NCBI GenBank assembly: GCA_964460185.1
Contig: CAYWTM010000014.1
Coordinates: 1-44,777, forward strand
DNA length: 44,777 nt
From: JAVJPJ01 sp040217295
Lineage (GTDB): Bacteria; Pseudomonadota; Alphaproteobacteria; Rhodobacterales; Rhodobacteraceae
Reading direction: 5' to 3'
The position numbers and the translations under genes were made by a program. Numbering within the stretch: position 1 is the stretch's first letter; each line of letters starts with the position of its first letter. Below are positions 1 to 8,491 of the stretch, piece after piece. The notes under the pieces are model-generated. The model did not search any database. It was not told where the DNA came from and saw only the letters and a program-made list of their open reading frames with translations.

Positions 1-2
1 AT

Positions 3-326
3 CTCTACGATGGCGGCGCAGGCAACGACACGCTCGAAGGGGGGGCGGGCGATGATGAGTTGTGGGGCGGCCTGGGTTCGGACACCTTCATCTTTGCCAA
101 CGGGCACGGCATCGACACGATCCAGGATTTCGACGCGACCGACCCGATGGAAAGAATCGACCTGGGGGGAGTGACATCGATCAACTCCGTCACGGATCTG
201 TTCGGCCAAGGTGGCGCGGCCGAACAGATCGGGGCAGATGTGCGAATCGAGACTGGCAACGGCAACCGGATCTGGCTGACGAACGTCACGCTAGACGCGC
301 TGGATGCGTCTGACTTTATCTTCTGA
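3..326 (+). CDS. RTX/hemolysin-type calcium-binding protein, C-terminal fragment
   Basis: The reading frame is open from the window edge, so only the last 107 residues are visible. They begin with glycine- and aspartate-rich nonapeptide repeats (GGAGNDTLE, GGAGDDELW, GGLGSDTFI), the parallel beta-roll that binds calcium in RTX proteins. A typical post-repeat tail follows (GIDTIQDFD, then DALDASDFIF at the extreme C-terminus). Family knowledge: such tails mark type I secretion substrates that fold outside the cell when calcium is available. The N-terminal effector domain, which would decide whether this is a protease, adhesin or toxin, lies outside the window. No clear terminator was seen before gpmI. 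Confidence 0.85.
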   Translation, partial: LYDGGAGNDTLEGGAGDDELWGGLGSDTFIFANGHGIDTIQDFDATDPMERIDLGGVTSINSVTDLFGQGGAAEQIGADVRIETGNGNRIWLTNVTLDALDASDFIF

Positions 327-479
327 TCCACGATCGACCGGCATGTGCGGTCTTTCTGCCACGCTTCCCATGGCCACTAGACCCTGCGATCCATGCTGCC
401 CGAAACCGCCGGGGGGACGCTCGCATGCCTTGCACCGCCGTCGACGGCTCCATAGAACCGGGACAAAGGAGGCTTTGCC

Positions 480-2012
480 ATGGCACACCCGACCGATCCC
501 TCGCGGCACCCCGTCGTTCTTTGCATCCTAGACGGATGGGGTATTGGTCCGACGCCCGAGGGTAACGCCCCCTACCTTGCCAAGACCCCCAATTTCGACC
601 GCCTGATGGCGACTTGTCCCCATGCGGAACTGACGACCCATGGCCGGGATGCCGGGTTGCCGCATGGTCAAATGGGCAATTCCGAGGTCGGCCACACAAA
701 CATCGGTGCTGGCCGCGTGGTGGCGATGGACCTGGGCATGATCGACCTTGCGATCGAGGACGGGTCGTTCTTTGAGAACCCGGCTCTGGCCGATTTCATC
801 GCGGCGCTCAGGCACAGCGGCGGGCGTGCGCATGTGGCTGGCCTTGCGTCGCCTGGCGGCGTGCATTCGCATCAGGCACATATGATCGCCGCTGCCCGCG
901 CGCTGACCGATGCGGGGCTTGAGGTGCTGGTGCATGTCATCACCGACGGCCGCGATGTTGCTCCGAAATCCGCGTCCGGGCAGATCGCCGGGCTGGCCGC
1001 GGACCTGCCCGCAAATGCGCGGATCGTGACGGTGAATGGTCGCTACTATGCAATGGACCGCGACAACCGTTGGGAGAGGGTTGAAAAGGCCTACAGGGCA
1101 ATGGTGCAGGGCATGGGCGGCCGCGGCGCTTCGGCTCGGGCCATCATTCAAACAGCGCTGGACGCCGGGGTGACCGACGAATTCATAGAACCCGCCGTGA
1201 TCGAGGGATATGACGGAATGAAGGACGGCGATGGCCTGTTCTTCGTCAATTTCCGGGCTGATCGCGCGCGCGAGATCCTGGCCGCGATCGGCGACCCGGA
1301 TTTCGACGGCTTCGACACGGGACCGCGGCCTGGACTGGCCGCCATTCTGGGCATGGTCGACTATTCGAAATCCCACGACCGCTACATGACCACGATGTTC
1401 CCCAAGCAAGAAATCGTGAACACGCTTGGCGAATGGGTCGCCAAGCAGGGCCTGAGCCAATTCCGCCTGGCCGAGACCGAGAAATATCCCCACGTCACCT
1501 TTTTCCTCAATGGGGGCAAGGAAACACCCGAGAAGGGCGAGGAACGCCACATGGCGCAATCGCCCAAGGTGGCGACCTACGACCTGCAACCCGAGATGAG
1601 CGCGAGCGAGGTCAGCGACCATCTGGTCCAGGCCATCACCGATGGCTACGACCTGATCGTCGTGAACTACGCCAACCCCGACATGGTCGGCCATACCGGC
1701 GATCTGGGCGCGGCGATCAAGGCCTGCGAAGCGGTTGACCAGGGCCTTGGCCGGGCGCTTGATGCTCTGGCCGCTGCAGGCGGCACCATGATCGTGACAG
1801 CAGATCATGGCAATTGCGAAACCATGATCGACCCTGTGACCGGCGGCCCGCACACGGCCCACACCCTGAACCCCGTTCCCGTGATCCTTGTGGGCGGCCC
1901 CAAGGGCGCTGCGCTGCGCGACGGTCGTCTTTCGGATCTTGCGCCGTCGGTTCTGGAATTGATGGGCCTGCCGCAGCCATCCGAAATGACAGGGAAAAGC
2001 CTCCTGACATGA
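480..2012 (+). CDS. gpmI: 2,3-bisphosphoglycerate-independent phosphoglycerate mutase
   Basis: Interconverts 3- and 2-phosphoglycerate in cytosolic glycolysis and gluconeogenesis, using two metal ions and a phosphoserine intermediate. The 510 residues match the usual family length. The N-terminal metal site LDGWG (Asp18) and the nucleophile motif MGNSEVGH (Ser68) are intact. The phosphatase-fold C-terminus carries VTADHGNCE followed by GGPHTAHT, the remaining metal ligands. The start is set by a strong AAAGGAGG at 465-472, seven bases before ATG. The stop overlaps the start of the envC-like gene (ATGA), so this is the first gene of a translationally coupled run gpmI-envC-ctpA-rppH. Confidence 0.97.
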   Translation: MAHPTDPSRHPVVLCILDGWGIGPTPEGNAPYLAKTPNFDRLMATCPHAELTTHGRDAGLPHGQMGNSEVGHTNIGAGRVVAMDLGMIDLAIEDGSFFENPALADFIAALRHSGGRAHVAGLASPGGVHSHQAHMIAAARALTDAGLEVLVHVITDGRDVAPKSASGQIAGLAADLPANARIVTVNGRYYAMDRDNRWERVEKAYRAMVQGMGGRGASARAIIQTALDAGVTDEFIEPAVIEGYDGMKDGDGLFFVNFRADRAREILAAIGDPDFDGFDTGPRPGLAAILGMVDYSKSHDRYMTTMFPKQEIVNTLGEWVAKQGLSQFRLAETEKYPHVTFFLNGGKETPEKGEERHMAQSPKVATYDLQPEMSASEVSDHLVQAITDGYDLIVVNYANPDMVGHTGDLGAAIKACEAVDQGLGRALDALAAAGGTMIVTADHGNCETMIDPVTGGPHTAHTLNPVPVILVGGPKGAALRDGRLSDLAPSVLELMGLPQPSEMTGKSLLT

Positions 2013-3166
2013 TTTTGCGTGCGCTTGCCCTGTCTGCGCTGGCCGCCGTCAGCCTGGCGGCCCCCGTTCGGGCCGAACTGGATGCCGCCGCAACTGCGAT
2101 GCGGGCCGCAGAAATGCTGGAACAGGCAGGTTTTGCCCTGCTTGAAGCTGATGGCGCCCGCGACCGGGTCGAGGCGTTGACCCAGACCGTGCGCGCCTAC
2201 GAAGAGGGTCTTCTGGCCCTGCGCGAAGGGATCAGGCAGGCCGCCCTGCGCGAACAGACCATTTTGCTGGTCTTCGAGGCCGAGCGTGACAGGCTTTCCC
2301 GTCTTTTGGCGGTCCTGCAAAGTATCGAAGGCGCCCCGCCACCGCTGTTGCTGATGCATCCCGAGGGCCCGCTTGGCACCGCGCGATCCGGCATGATCGT
2401 CTCCGAGGTGACACCCGCCGTCGCCGCACAGGCACAAGTACTTCGCGCCCAGTTGGAGGAACTGGCCACCTTGCGTGCCGTGCAGGACGGTGCACTGGAT
2501 CAACTTAGCGCCGCCCTTGACCGCGCGCAGGATGCACGCACCCGACTGAGCCAGGCCATCGCCGATCGCCGGATGCTGCCTGCAAATTTCACCGAAGACC
2601 GGGCCGCCATGGCCGACCTGATCCAGAGCGTGGATTCGCTTGATGGCCTGGCCGAAATACTCGCGTCCGCGCCTCCCTCCGCCGCGCCAGACCTGCCGGA
2701 TTTCGCGGAGTCCCGTGGCACGCTGCCGCCCCCGCTTCTGGCGCGGGTCCTGCGCCGGTTCAACGAAGCCGACGGCGCCGGCGTTACGCGGCCGGGTCTT
2801 GTGCTCGCCAGCCGCCCCCGCGCGCTGGTGTCTGCGCCCTGGCCCGCGTCCGTGCGTTATGCAGGTCCGCTTCTGGATTACGGAAATGTCATTATCCTGG
2901 AGCCCGAAGGGACCTATCTGTTGGTTTTAGCCGGGCTTGGAACCCTTTACGTTCAACCCGGTGATCTCGTAACGTCGGGGGCGGCGCTTGGACTTATGCC
3001 GGGCGATGCAACGCCCGGCAGTGAAGAATTGATTGTGAATACTGCGCAAACCGGTGGCACTGAGCTGACGGAAACGCTTTATATCGAGGTGAGGGATGGC
3101 GGCCAGCCCGTCGATCCAGCCGAATGGTTCGCCCTAGATGGGCCGTTGCCCGGCACGGCTGAGTGA
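2009..3166 (+). CDS. envC: EnvC-like murein hydrolase activator (degenerate LytM/M23 domain)
   Basis: A 385-residue exported protein: signal peptide (residues 1-20, ending APVRA), a long Ala/Glu/Arg-rich helical region predicted to be coiled coil (about 25-250), and a C-terminal LytM/M23-like domain (about 275-375). The fold signature is clear (YAGPLLDYGNVIILE, then LYIEVRDGGQPVDP). The zinc-binding His residues of active M23 peptidases are absent: the usual D-H-G core reads E298-P299-E-G. Family knowledge: such degenerate proteins activate periplasmic amidases during cell separation and do not cut peptidoglycan themselves. The start overlaps the gpmI stop. A longer in-frame upstream extension was rejected because it lies inside gpmI and would hide the signal peptide. 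Confidence 0.85.
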   Translation: MILRALALSALAAVSLAAPVRAELDAAATAMRAAEMLEQAGFALLEADGARDRVEALTQTVRAYEEGLLALREGIRQAALREQTILLVFEAERDRLSRLLAVLQSIEGAPPPLLLMHPEGPLGTARSGMIVSEVTPAVAAQAQVLRAQLEELATLRAVQDGALDQLSAALDRAQDARTRLSQAIADRRMLPANFTEDRAAMADLIQSVDSLDGLAEILASAPPSAAPDLPDFAESRGTLPPPLLARVLRRFNEADGAGVTRPGLVLASRPRALVSAPWPASVRYAGPLLDYGNVIILEPEGTYLLVLAGLGTLYVQPGDLVTSGAALGLMPGDATPGSEELIVNTAQTGGTELTETLYIEVRDGGQPVDPAEWFALDGPLPGTAE

Positions 3167-3201
3167 CCCGGGCCCAAAAGAGAGACGAAGGATTGAACGC
3201 C

Positions 3202-4530
3202 ATGAACAAGCTGATCTACGCCGCCATCGGGGGCATCGCAGGTGGCGTCCTGCTCAGCACCCAAGTGGCCGGACCTCTGATTGCGCAAGAAGATCGAAGC
3301 AATACATCGGTTTATGAGCAGCTGGACCTGTTCGGCGACATCTTTGAACGGATTCGCGCCAACTACGTGGAAGAGGTCGACGAGGCCGCCCTGATCGAAG
3401 CCGCCATCAACGGCATGCTGACCTCACTCGATCCGCATTCCAGCTATCTGCCCCCGCGCGACTTCGATTCGATGCAGGTCCAGACCCGCGGCGAATTCGG
3501 CGGCCTGGGAATCGAGGTGACGCAAGAAGACGGCTTTGTTCGCGTCATCACGCCCATGGATGATACCCCTGCCATGGAAGCGGGAGTCGAAGCGGGCGAT
3601 TTCATCACCCATGTCGATGGCGAAGCGCTGTTGGGCCTGACGCTGGAACAGGCCGTTGACCTGATGCGCGGCCCGGTAGGGTCCGAGATCGTCATCACGG
3701 TCGTGCGCGATGGGGCCGACGAACCCTTTGACATCTCGATCATCCGCGACCGGATCCGCCTGACTGCCGTGCGTCACCGCCTGGAAGGCAACACTGCCAT
3801 CTTGCGTGTCTCGACCTTCAATGATCAGACCTACCCGAACCTGCGCGAGGGTCTGCTGGAAATGATCGACGAGGTCGGCGGCCTCGAAAATCTCAACGGT
3901 GTTGTTCTCGATCTGCGCAACAATCCCGGCGGCCTTCTGAACCAGGCGATCCGCGTGTCGGATGCATTCCTGGAACAGGGTGAAATCGTGTCGACCCGCG
4001 GCCGCAACCCCGAGGATGGTGAACGCTACAACGCCACCCCCGGTGACATGATCGAAGGGCTGCCGCTGGTGGTTTTGATCAATGGCGGTTCCGCATCGGC
4101 ATCCGAGATCGTGGCAGGTGCCCTGCAGGATCATCGCCGTGCCGTGGTCGTGGGCACCAACAGCTTTGGCAAGGGGTCGGTTCAGTCGATCATGCCGCTG
4201 GCTGGCGACGGTGCGATGCGGCTGACGACTTCGCTGTACTACACGCCGTCGGGCCGGTCGATCCAGGCGCTTGGCGTAGCCCCCGATATCCTTGTCGAAC
4301 AACGTGATCCTATCGAGGTGGAAGAGGGCGAAGACGGCGATACCCGGAACGAAGCCTCGCTGCGCGGGTCGATCCAGAACTCGCAACTGACCGAGGATCA
4401 GTTGCGGCAGCTGGAAGCCGAACAGGCGATCGCAGAGGCGACCGCGCGACTTCGGAACGAAGACTATCAGCTGGCCTATGCCATCGATATCCTGACCGGG
4501 CTGAACGCGCTTGGTCCCAGCCGCAACTAA
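3202..4530 (+). CDS. ctpA: C-terminal processing protease, S41 family
   Basis: Periplasmic tail-specific serine protease of 442 residues. It has an N-terminal signal or anchor segment (residues 2-25, GGIAGGVLLSTQVAGPLIAQ), a PDZ domain (about 85-160, with EAGVEAGDFITHVDGEAL) and the S41 core. The catalytic Ser299 lies in GSASASE and Lys324 in SFGKGSVQ, 25 residues apart as in the family. The acidic C-terminal tail (EVEEGEDGD) is low complexity. ATG 3202 is preferred over GTG 3163 because it has a GAAGGA ribosome-binding site and gives a clean signal peptide. Its place after an EnvC-like activator suggests a shared role in controlling peptidoglycan hydrolases; that is inference. Confidence 0.93.
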   Translation: MNKLIYAAIGGIAGGVLLSTQVAGPLIAQEDRSNTSVYEQLDLFGDIFERIRANYVEEVDEAALIEAAINGMLTSLDPHSSYLPPRDFDSMQVQTRGEFGGLGIEVTQEDGFVRVITPMDDTPAMEAGVEAGDFITHVDGEALLGLTLEQAVDLMRGPVGSEIVITVVRDGADEPFDISIIRDRIRLTAVRHRLEGNTAILRVSTFNDQTYPNLREGLLEMIDEVGGLENLNGVVLDLRNNPGGLLNQAIRVSDAFLEQGEIVSTRGRNPEDGERYNATPGDMIEGLPLVVLINGGSASASEIVAGALQDHRRAVVVGTNSFGKGSVQSIMPLAGDGAMRLTTSLYYTPSGRSIQALGVAPDILVEQRDPIEVEEGEDGDTRNEASLRGSIQNSQLTEDQLRQLEAEQAIAEATARLRNEDYQLAYAIDILTGLNALGPSRN

Positions 4531-4533
4531 GGC

Positions 4534-5013
4534 ATGACGCCCGACCAGATCGCGCGCCTGCCCTACCGGCCTTGCGTCGGGGTGGTTCTGACCCACCCCG
4601 ACGGACGCATATTTGCAGGCCAGCGCGCCGATATGGAAACGCCCGCCTGGCAGATGCCGCAGGGCGGGATCGATGATGGCGAGGACGTGCTGGCGGCCGC
4701 CTACCGGGAGTTGCTGGAAGAAACCGGCGTGGCCGCGGCGGATGTGCGCCTCATCGCGCAAACCGGTGACTGGTACCATTATGACCTGCCGATCGAGGTC
4801 GTGCCGAAGCGGTGGAAAGGCAAGTATCGCGGCCAGAAACAGCATTGGGTGCGCTTTGAGTTGACCGCGCCGGACAGCGTGATTGATCTGCAATTCCAGG
4901 ATGTGGAGTTTTCGGACTGGCGCTGGATGACCGCAACCGAAATGCTGGACCTGATCGTGCTGTTCAAACGCCCGATCTATGCGGCTGTTCTGAAGGAATT
5001 CGGGCTGCTTTGA
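4534..5013 (+). CDS. rppH: RNA pyrophosphohydrolase (Nudix)
   Basis: Removes pyrophosphate from the 5' triphosphate end of mRNA, or cleaves dinucleoside polyphosphates; this family acts in the cytosol. The 159 residues include a perfect Nudix box from Gly44 to Val66 (G-x5-E50-x7-REL-x-EE-x-G). Further RppH hallmarks are RPCVGVVL near the N-terminus, WQMPQGGID, a basic WKGKYRGQKQ loop, and a closing WRWMT segment. It starts three bases after the ctpA stop and is probably co-transcribed with it. Confidence 0.93.
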   Translation: MTPDQIARLPYRPCVGVVLTHPDGRIFAGQRADMETPAWQMPQGGIDDGEDVLAAAYRELLEETGVAAADVRLIAQTGDWYHYDLPIEVVPKRWKGKYRGQKQHWVRFELTAPDSVIDLQFQDVEFSDWRWMTATEMLDLIVLFKRPIYAAVLKEFGLL

Positions 5014-5205
5014 GACGGTCCCGGCGGGTCCCTGTCTGGCGAGTGGCAGACCCCTTCTGGCCATGATCGGGCTTGAGCAGATGGGCCAAGCATTTGATTT
5101 AATTTTAAAAAGTCCGTTGCGTTAACATTTGATCAGCATTTGCCAACAGTTGCCAGACCCCGGACGAAGGCCATCCGTCCCGGCATGCTGGCTGGCCCGC
5201 GTTGC
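5014..5205. other. Non-coding stretch after rppH
   Basis: No convincing gene was seen on either strand. It contains a weak hairpin (GTCTG...CAGAC near 5034-5052) that might end the gpmI-rppH transcript, and an AT-rich patch at about 5094-5130. Its right end merges with the degraded acetyltransferase. Confidence 0.5.
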
Positions 5206-5500
5206 GTCCGTGACCGCACCGAACCGCTTTGTCACTGCCTGTGAACGCGCCGTCCCTCGGTCTATCTGGCTGTGGAGACTGTCCATCCCCAGAACCTCGC
5301 AGTCCCATGTCTTGACCGCCATCGCTGCTTCAATGGCAAGACCGTGTCCCTCCGCGCCTGCAAACAAATGCCATGCCAGATCCACGTCCAGCCAGTTGGT
5401 ATGATTGATCAAGCCGACCCGGCCGGTGGGGGCCGTCTGGTTTTGACGACAGCAAAGATGCCGAAGCCGTGCAAATGCCAGTGGCAGATACCGGCCCTCA
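5206..5500 (-). pseudogene. Frameshifted GNAT acetyltransferase relic
   Basis: On the minus strand two different frames carry consecutive parts of a RimJ/RimL-type acetyltransferase. About 5500 to 5440 reads a GICHWHLHGFGIFAVV-like stretch. After a frame change near 5425-5440 it continues GRVGLINHTNW, DLAWHLFAGAEGHGLA, EAAMAVKTWDCEVLGMDSLH and then SQAVTKRFGAV (5427 to 5206). This is the family order: strand 4, the acetyl-CoA loop (here AGAEGHGLA), then the strand-6 asparagine/arginine region. No start codon joins the parts, the N-terminal third and the C-terminal tail are missing, and no ribosome-binding site is visible. It therefore looks like a decaying gene. It lies upstream of and opposite to dnaE2. 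Confidence 0.75.
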
Positions 5501-5518
5501 CCCCCCCTCTCCCCAATA

Positions 5519-5533
5519 GAACAAAACGTGAAT
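5519..5533 (+). promoter_or_regulatory. Candidate LexA operator (SOS box) of dnaE2
   Basis: The sequence is GAAC-N7-GAAT, one mismatch from GAAC-N7-GAAC, the reverse complement of the alphaproteobacterial LexA box GTTC-N7-GTTC. It lies 13-27 bases before ATG 5546 and overlaps the possible GTG start at 5528, which argues for the downstream start. TATAG at 5533-5537 could serve as a -10 hexamer and would leave almost no leader. Site and spacing are seen in the sequence; LexA binding is inferred from known SOS control of dnaE2 in related bacteria. Confidence 0.6.
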
Positions 5534-5545
5534 ATAGTGCCACCC

Positions 5546-8491
5546 ATGGGATTCGCAGAGCTATCCATCACGTCCAACTTCACCTTCCTGACCGGCGGGT
5601 CGCACCCCGAGGATTATGCCCGCCGGGCGGCCATTCTTGGCATCTCGGCGATCGCGATTGCCGATGTGAATTCGGTGTCCGGCATCGTGCGAGCGTGGTC
5701 AGAGCTGAAAAAGATCAAGGACGAGATCGCGGATGCAAAGGCCGCCGCCGCCGATCCCATCGGCCCGCCCAAGCCCGTGCATCTGCCCGATCCGCCGCGC
5801 GCGCCCATCGACCACATTCCGCGCCTGTTGCCTGCGGCCTGTCTCGTGCTGCAGGACGGTATGCAGATCACCGCCCTGCCGCGTGACCGGACCGGGTGGG
5901 GCAGCCTGTGCCGCATCCTGTCGGCAGGGCGGCTGCGCGCGGTCAAGGGTGACTGTATCCTGACCCTCGACGATATCCTCGCATTCCCGCACGGGTTGGA
6001 GTTGCTGCTTCATGCGCCCGACCACCCCGACAACGTCTGGCGCAAGGGGGCCGGCCGGCTGGTGCGCGCCCTGAGCCCGCAGCTGCACCTGCTGATGGCG
6101 CCTGGCTATGACGGGCAAGACACGGCCCGCTTTGCCCGGGCCGAACGGCTGGCGCTGCAACTGGATCTGTCCACCGTCGCCTCGGCCCGGCCGTTGATGC
6201 ATCACGGCAACCGCCGCCGGCTGACCGACATCCTGACCTGCATCCGCGAGGGGATCCGCATCGAGGATCTGGGCACCGCCGCGCAGGCCAATGCCGAACA
6301 GCGTCTGCGCGGCCCGGACGAGATGCGGCGCATCTTCACGGGGTTCGAGGATGCGGTGGCGCGCAGCCAAGACATCGCCGCGCGGCTGGCCTTTGACATC
6401 CAGTCGCTGCGGTACGAATACCCCTCGGAAATCACCGATGGCGAAACTGCGCAGAACAGGTTGGCGCGGCTGGCGCGCGCGGGGCTGGAATGGCGCTATC
6501 CCCAGGGCATCCCGGATCGCGCGCTGACGCAGCTGGACCATGAACTGCGCCTGATCGCCAAGCTTGGATATGAACCCTATTTCCTGACAGTCCACGACAT
6601 CGTGGCCTTTGCCCGGTCACGCGGGATCTTGTGCCAGGGGCGCGGATCGGCGGCCAATTCGATCACCTGCTACGCGCTTGGCGTCACCTCGGTCTCGCCC
6701 GAGGTGGGCACGATGGTCTTTGAACGTTTCGTCAGCGAGGCGCGCAATGAGCCGCCCGATATCGACGTGGATTTCGAACATGAACGCCGCGAAGAGGTGA
6801 TCCAGCACATCTATGAACGCTACGGCCGTCACCGCGCGGGCCTGTGCGCCACGGTGATCCACTATCGCGGCAAACGCGCCGTGCGCGAGGTGGGAAAGGC
6901 GATGGGGCTGTCTGATGATGTGCTCTCGGCGCTCAGCAGCCAGATCTGGGGGTCGTGGTCTTCCCAGGGCCTGGAAGAGGAACGGATGCGCGAACTGGGC
7001 CTAGATCCCAACGGCCCGCGCCTGCGGCAGACCATTCAGCTGATCCGGCAGATCATCGGCTTTCCGAGACATCTCAGCCAGCATGTCGGCGGGTTCGTCA
7101 TCACCGAGGGGCGGCTGGACGAACTGGTGCCCATCGAAAACGCCTCGATGGAGGATCGGACGGTCATCTGTTGGGACAAGGATGATATCGACGCGCTGGG
7201 TATCCTGAAGGTCGATATCCTGGCCCTTGGCATGCTGTCGTGCATCCGCAAGGCCTTTGGCTTGCTGAAAACCCACCACCACGCAGATTACACGCTGGCC
7301 ACCCTGCCGCCCGAAGATCCGACCGTCTATGACATGCTGTGCAAATCCGACAGCCTGGGCGTCTTTCAGGTGGAAAGCCGCGCGCAGATGAATTTCCTGC
7401 CGCGGATGCGGCCGCGGTGTTTCTACGATCTGGTCATCCAGGTCGCCATCATCCGCCCGGGTCCGATCCAGGGGGACATGGTGCACCCCTTCATCCGCCG
7501 CCGGAACGGGGAGGAAGAGGTCAGCTTTCCCTCCGATGACCTGGGCCGGGTTCTGGGCAAGACACTGGGTGTGCCGTTGTTCCAGGAACAGGCGATGCAG
7601 ATCGCCATCACCGGCGCAGGTTTTACCCCCGAGGAGGCCGACAGGCTGCGCCGGTCGCTGGCCACCTTCAAGAAACACGGCTCGGTCAGTGAATTCCGAA
7701 CGCGTTTCCTGCGTGGCATGCGCGCCAATGGCTATGATCAGGATTTCGCCGAACGCTGTTTCAGCCAGATCGAAGGGTTCGGCAGCTACGGCTTTCCCGA
7801 AAGCCACGCGGCCAGTTTCGCGCTGCTGGTCTATGCGTCGAGCTGGCTGAAATGCCATCATCCCGGAATCTTTGCCTGCGCGCTGCTGAATTCGCAGCCG
7901 ATGGGGTTTTATGCACCCGCCCAGATCGTGCGCGATGCCCGCGAACATGGGGTGGAGGTGCGACCCGTCTGCGTCAATCACAGCCATTGGGACAACCGCA
8001 TGGAGCGCACGGAAACCGGGGATCTGGCCCTGCGCCTTGGATTTCGGCAGATCAAATCCATGCGCGAGGAAGAGGCCGACTGGCTGACCGCCGCGCGCGG
8101 CAACGGCTACCGCGCGGTCGAAGATGTCTGGCGGCGCGCGGGGCTTGAGGCCAAGACCCTGACCATCCTGGCCGAGGCCGATGCCTTTGCCGCCCTGGGC
8201 ATCAGCCGCCGCGACGCCCTGTGGGCCGCCCGCGCGCTGGCGCCGAAAAAGGAACTGCCGCTGTTTTCGGGCGATCTGGATGGCGAAGGCATCATGGAAC
8301 CCGCCGTGCATCTGCCGCAGATGAGCGAGGGCGAACAGGTGGTCGAGGATTACGTCTCGATGCGCCTGACGCTGCGCACCCATCCCGTGGCGCTGATCCG
8401 CGACAAGCTCAGCCCGCGCATCGACCGACGGCTTCTGATGCCGCCGCCAGCATCCGCACAGCCCGGGAAATTACCTGAAAGATCGGCCTAG
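5546..8491 (+). CDS. dnaE2: Error-prone DNA polymerase DnaE2, C-terminally short
   Basis: Alternative replicative-type polymerase (C family) used for damage-induced mutagenic synthesis. Domains in order: a degenerate PHP domain (AELSITSNFTFLTGGSHPED, residues 4-23), palm with the catalytic aspartates PDIDVDF (Asp405, Asp407) and KVD (Asp557), then fingers and helix-hairpin-helix region (SYGFPESHAASFALLVYASS). The start is ATG 5546, since family members begin just before AELxxTSNFxFL; GTG 5528 would add six residues and overlap the SOS box. The protein has 981 residues, where about 1050-1150 is usual. It ends soon after TLRTHPVALIRDKLS, where the OB-fold domain normally begins, and finishes in an unrelated Pro-rich tail. 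No imuA or imuB is adjacent. The stop overlaps the stop of convergent pip. Confidence 0.92.
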   Translation: MGFAELSITSNFTFLTGGSHPEDYARRAAILGISAIAIADVNSVSGIVRAWSELKKIKDEIADAKAAAADPIGPPKPVHLPDPPRAPIDHIPRLLPAACLVLQDGMQITALPRDRTGWGSLCRILSAGRLRAVKGDCILTLDDILAFPHGLELLLHAPDHPDNVWRKGAGRLVRALSPQLHLLMAPGYDGQDTARFARAERLALQLDLSTVASARPLMHHGNRRRLTDILTCIREGIRIEDLGTAAQANAEQRLRGPDEMRRIFTGFEDAVARSQDIAARLAFDIQSLRYEYPSEITDGETAQNRLARLARAGLEWRYPQGIPDRALTQLDHELRLIAKLGYEPYFLTVHDIVAFARSRGILCQGRGSAANSITCYALGVTSVSPEVGTMVFERFVSEARNEPPDIDVDFEHERREEVIQHIYERYGRHRAGLCATVIHYRGKRAVREVGKAMGLSDDVLSALSSQIWGSWSSQGLEEERMRELGLDPNGPRLRQTIQLIRQIIGFPRHLSQHVGGFVITEGRLDELVPIENASMEDRTVICWDKDDIDALGILKVDILALGMLSCIRKAFGLLKTHHHADYTLATLPPEDPTVYDMLCKSDSLGVFQVESRAQMNFLPRMRPRCFYDLVIQVAIIRPGPIQGDMVHPFIRRRNGEEEVSFPSDDLGRVLGKTLGVPLFQEQAMQIAITGAGFTPEEADRLRRSLATFKKHGSVSEFRTRFLRGMRANGYDQDFAERCFSQIEGFGSYGFPESHAASFALLVYASSWLKCHHPGIFACALLNSQPMGFYAPAQIVRDAREHGVEVRPVCVNHSHWDNRMERTETGDLALRLGFRQIKSMREEEADWLTAARGNGYRAVEDVWRRAGLEAKTLTILAEADAFAALGISRRDALWAARALAPKKELPLFSGDLDGEGIMEPAVHLPQMSEGEQVVEDYVSMRLTLRTHPVALIRDKLSPRIDRRLLMPPPASAQPGKLPERSA

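Noticed and set aside
3424..5064. A 546-codon minus-strand frame opposite ctpA and rppH
   Set aside because: Composition shadow of two well-identified plus-strand genes; His/Arg/Gln-rich with no family signature.
7001..8383. A 460-codon minus-strand frame opposite dnaE2
   Set aside because: Shadow of a confirmed polymerase gene; no ribosome-binding site and no recognisable domain.
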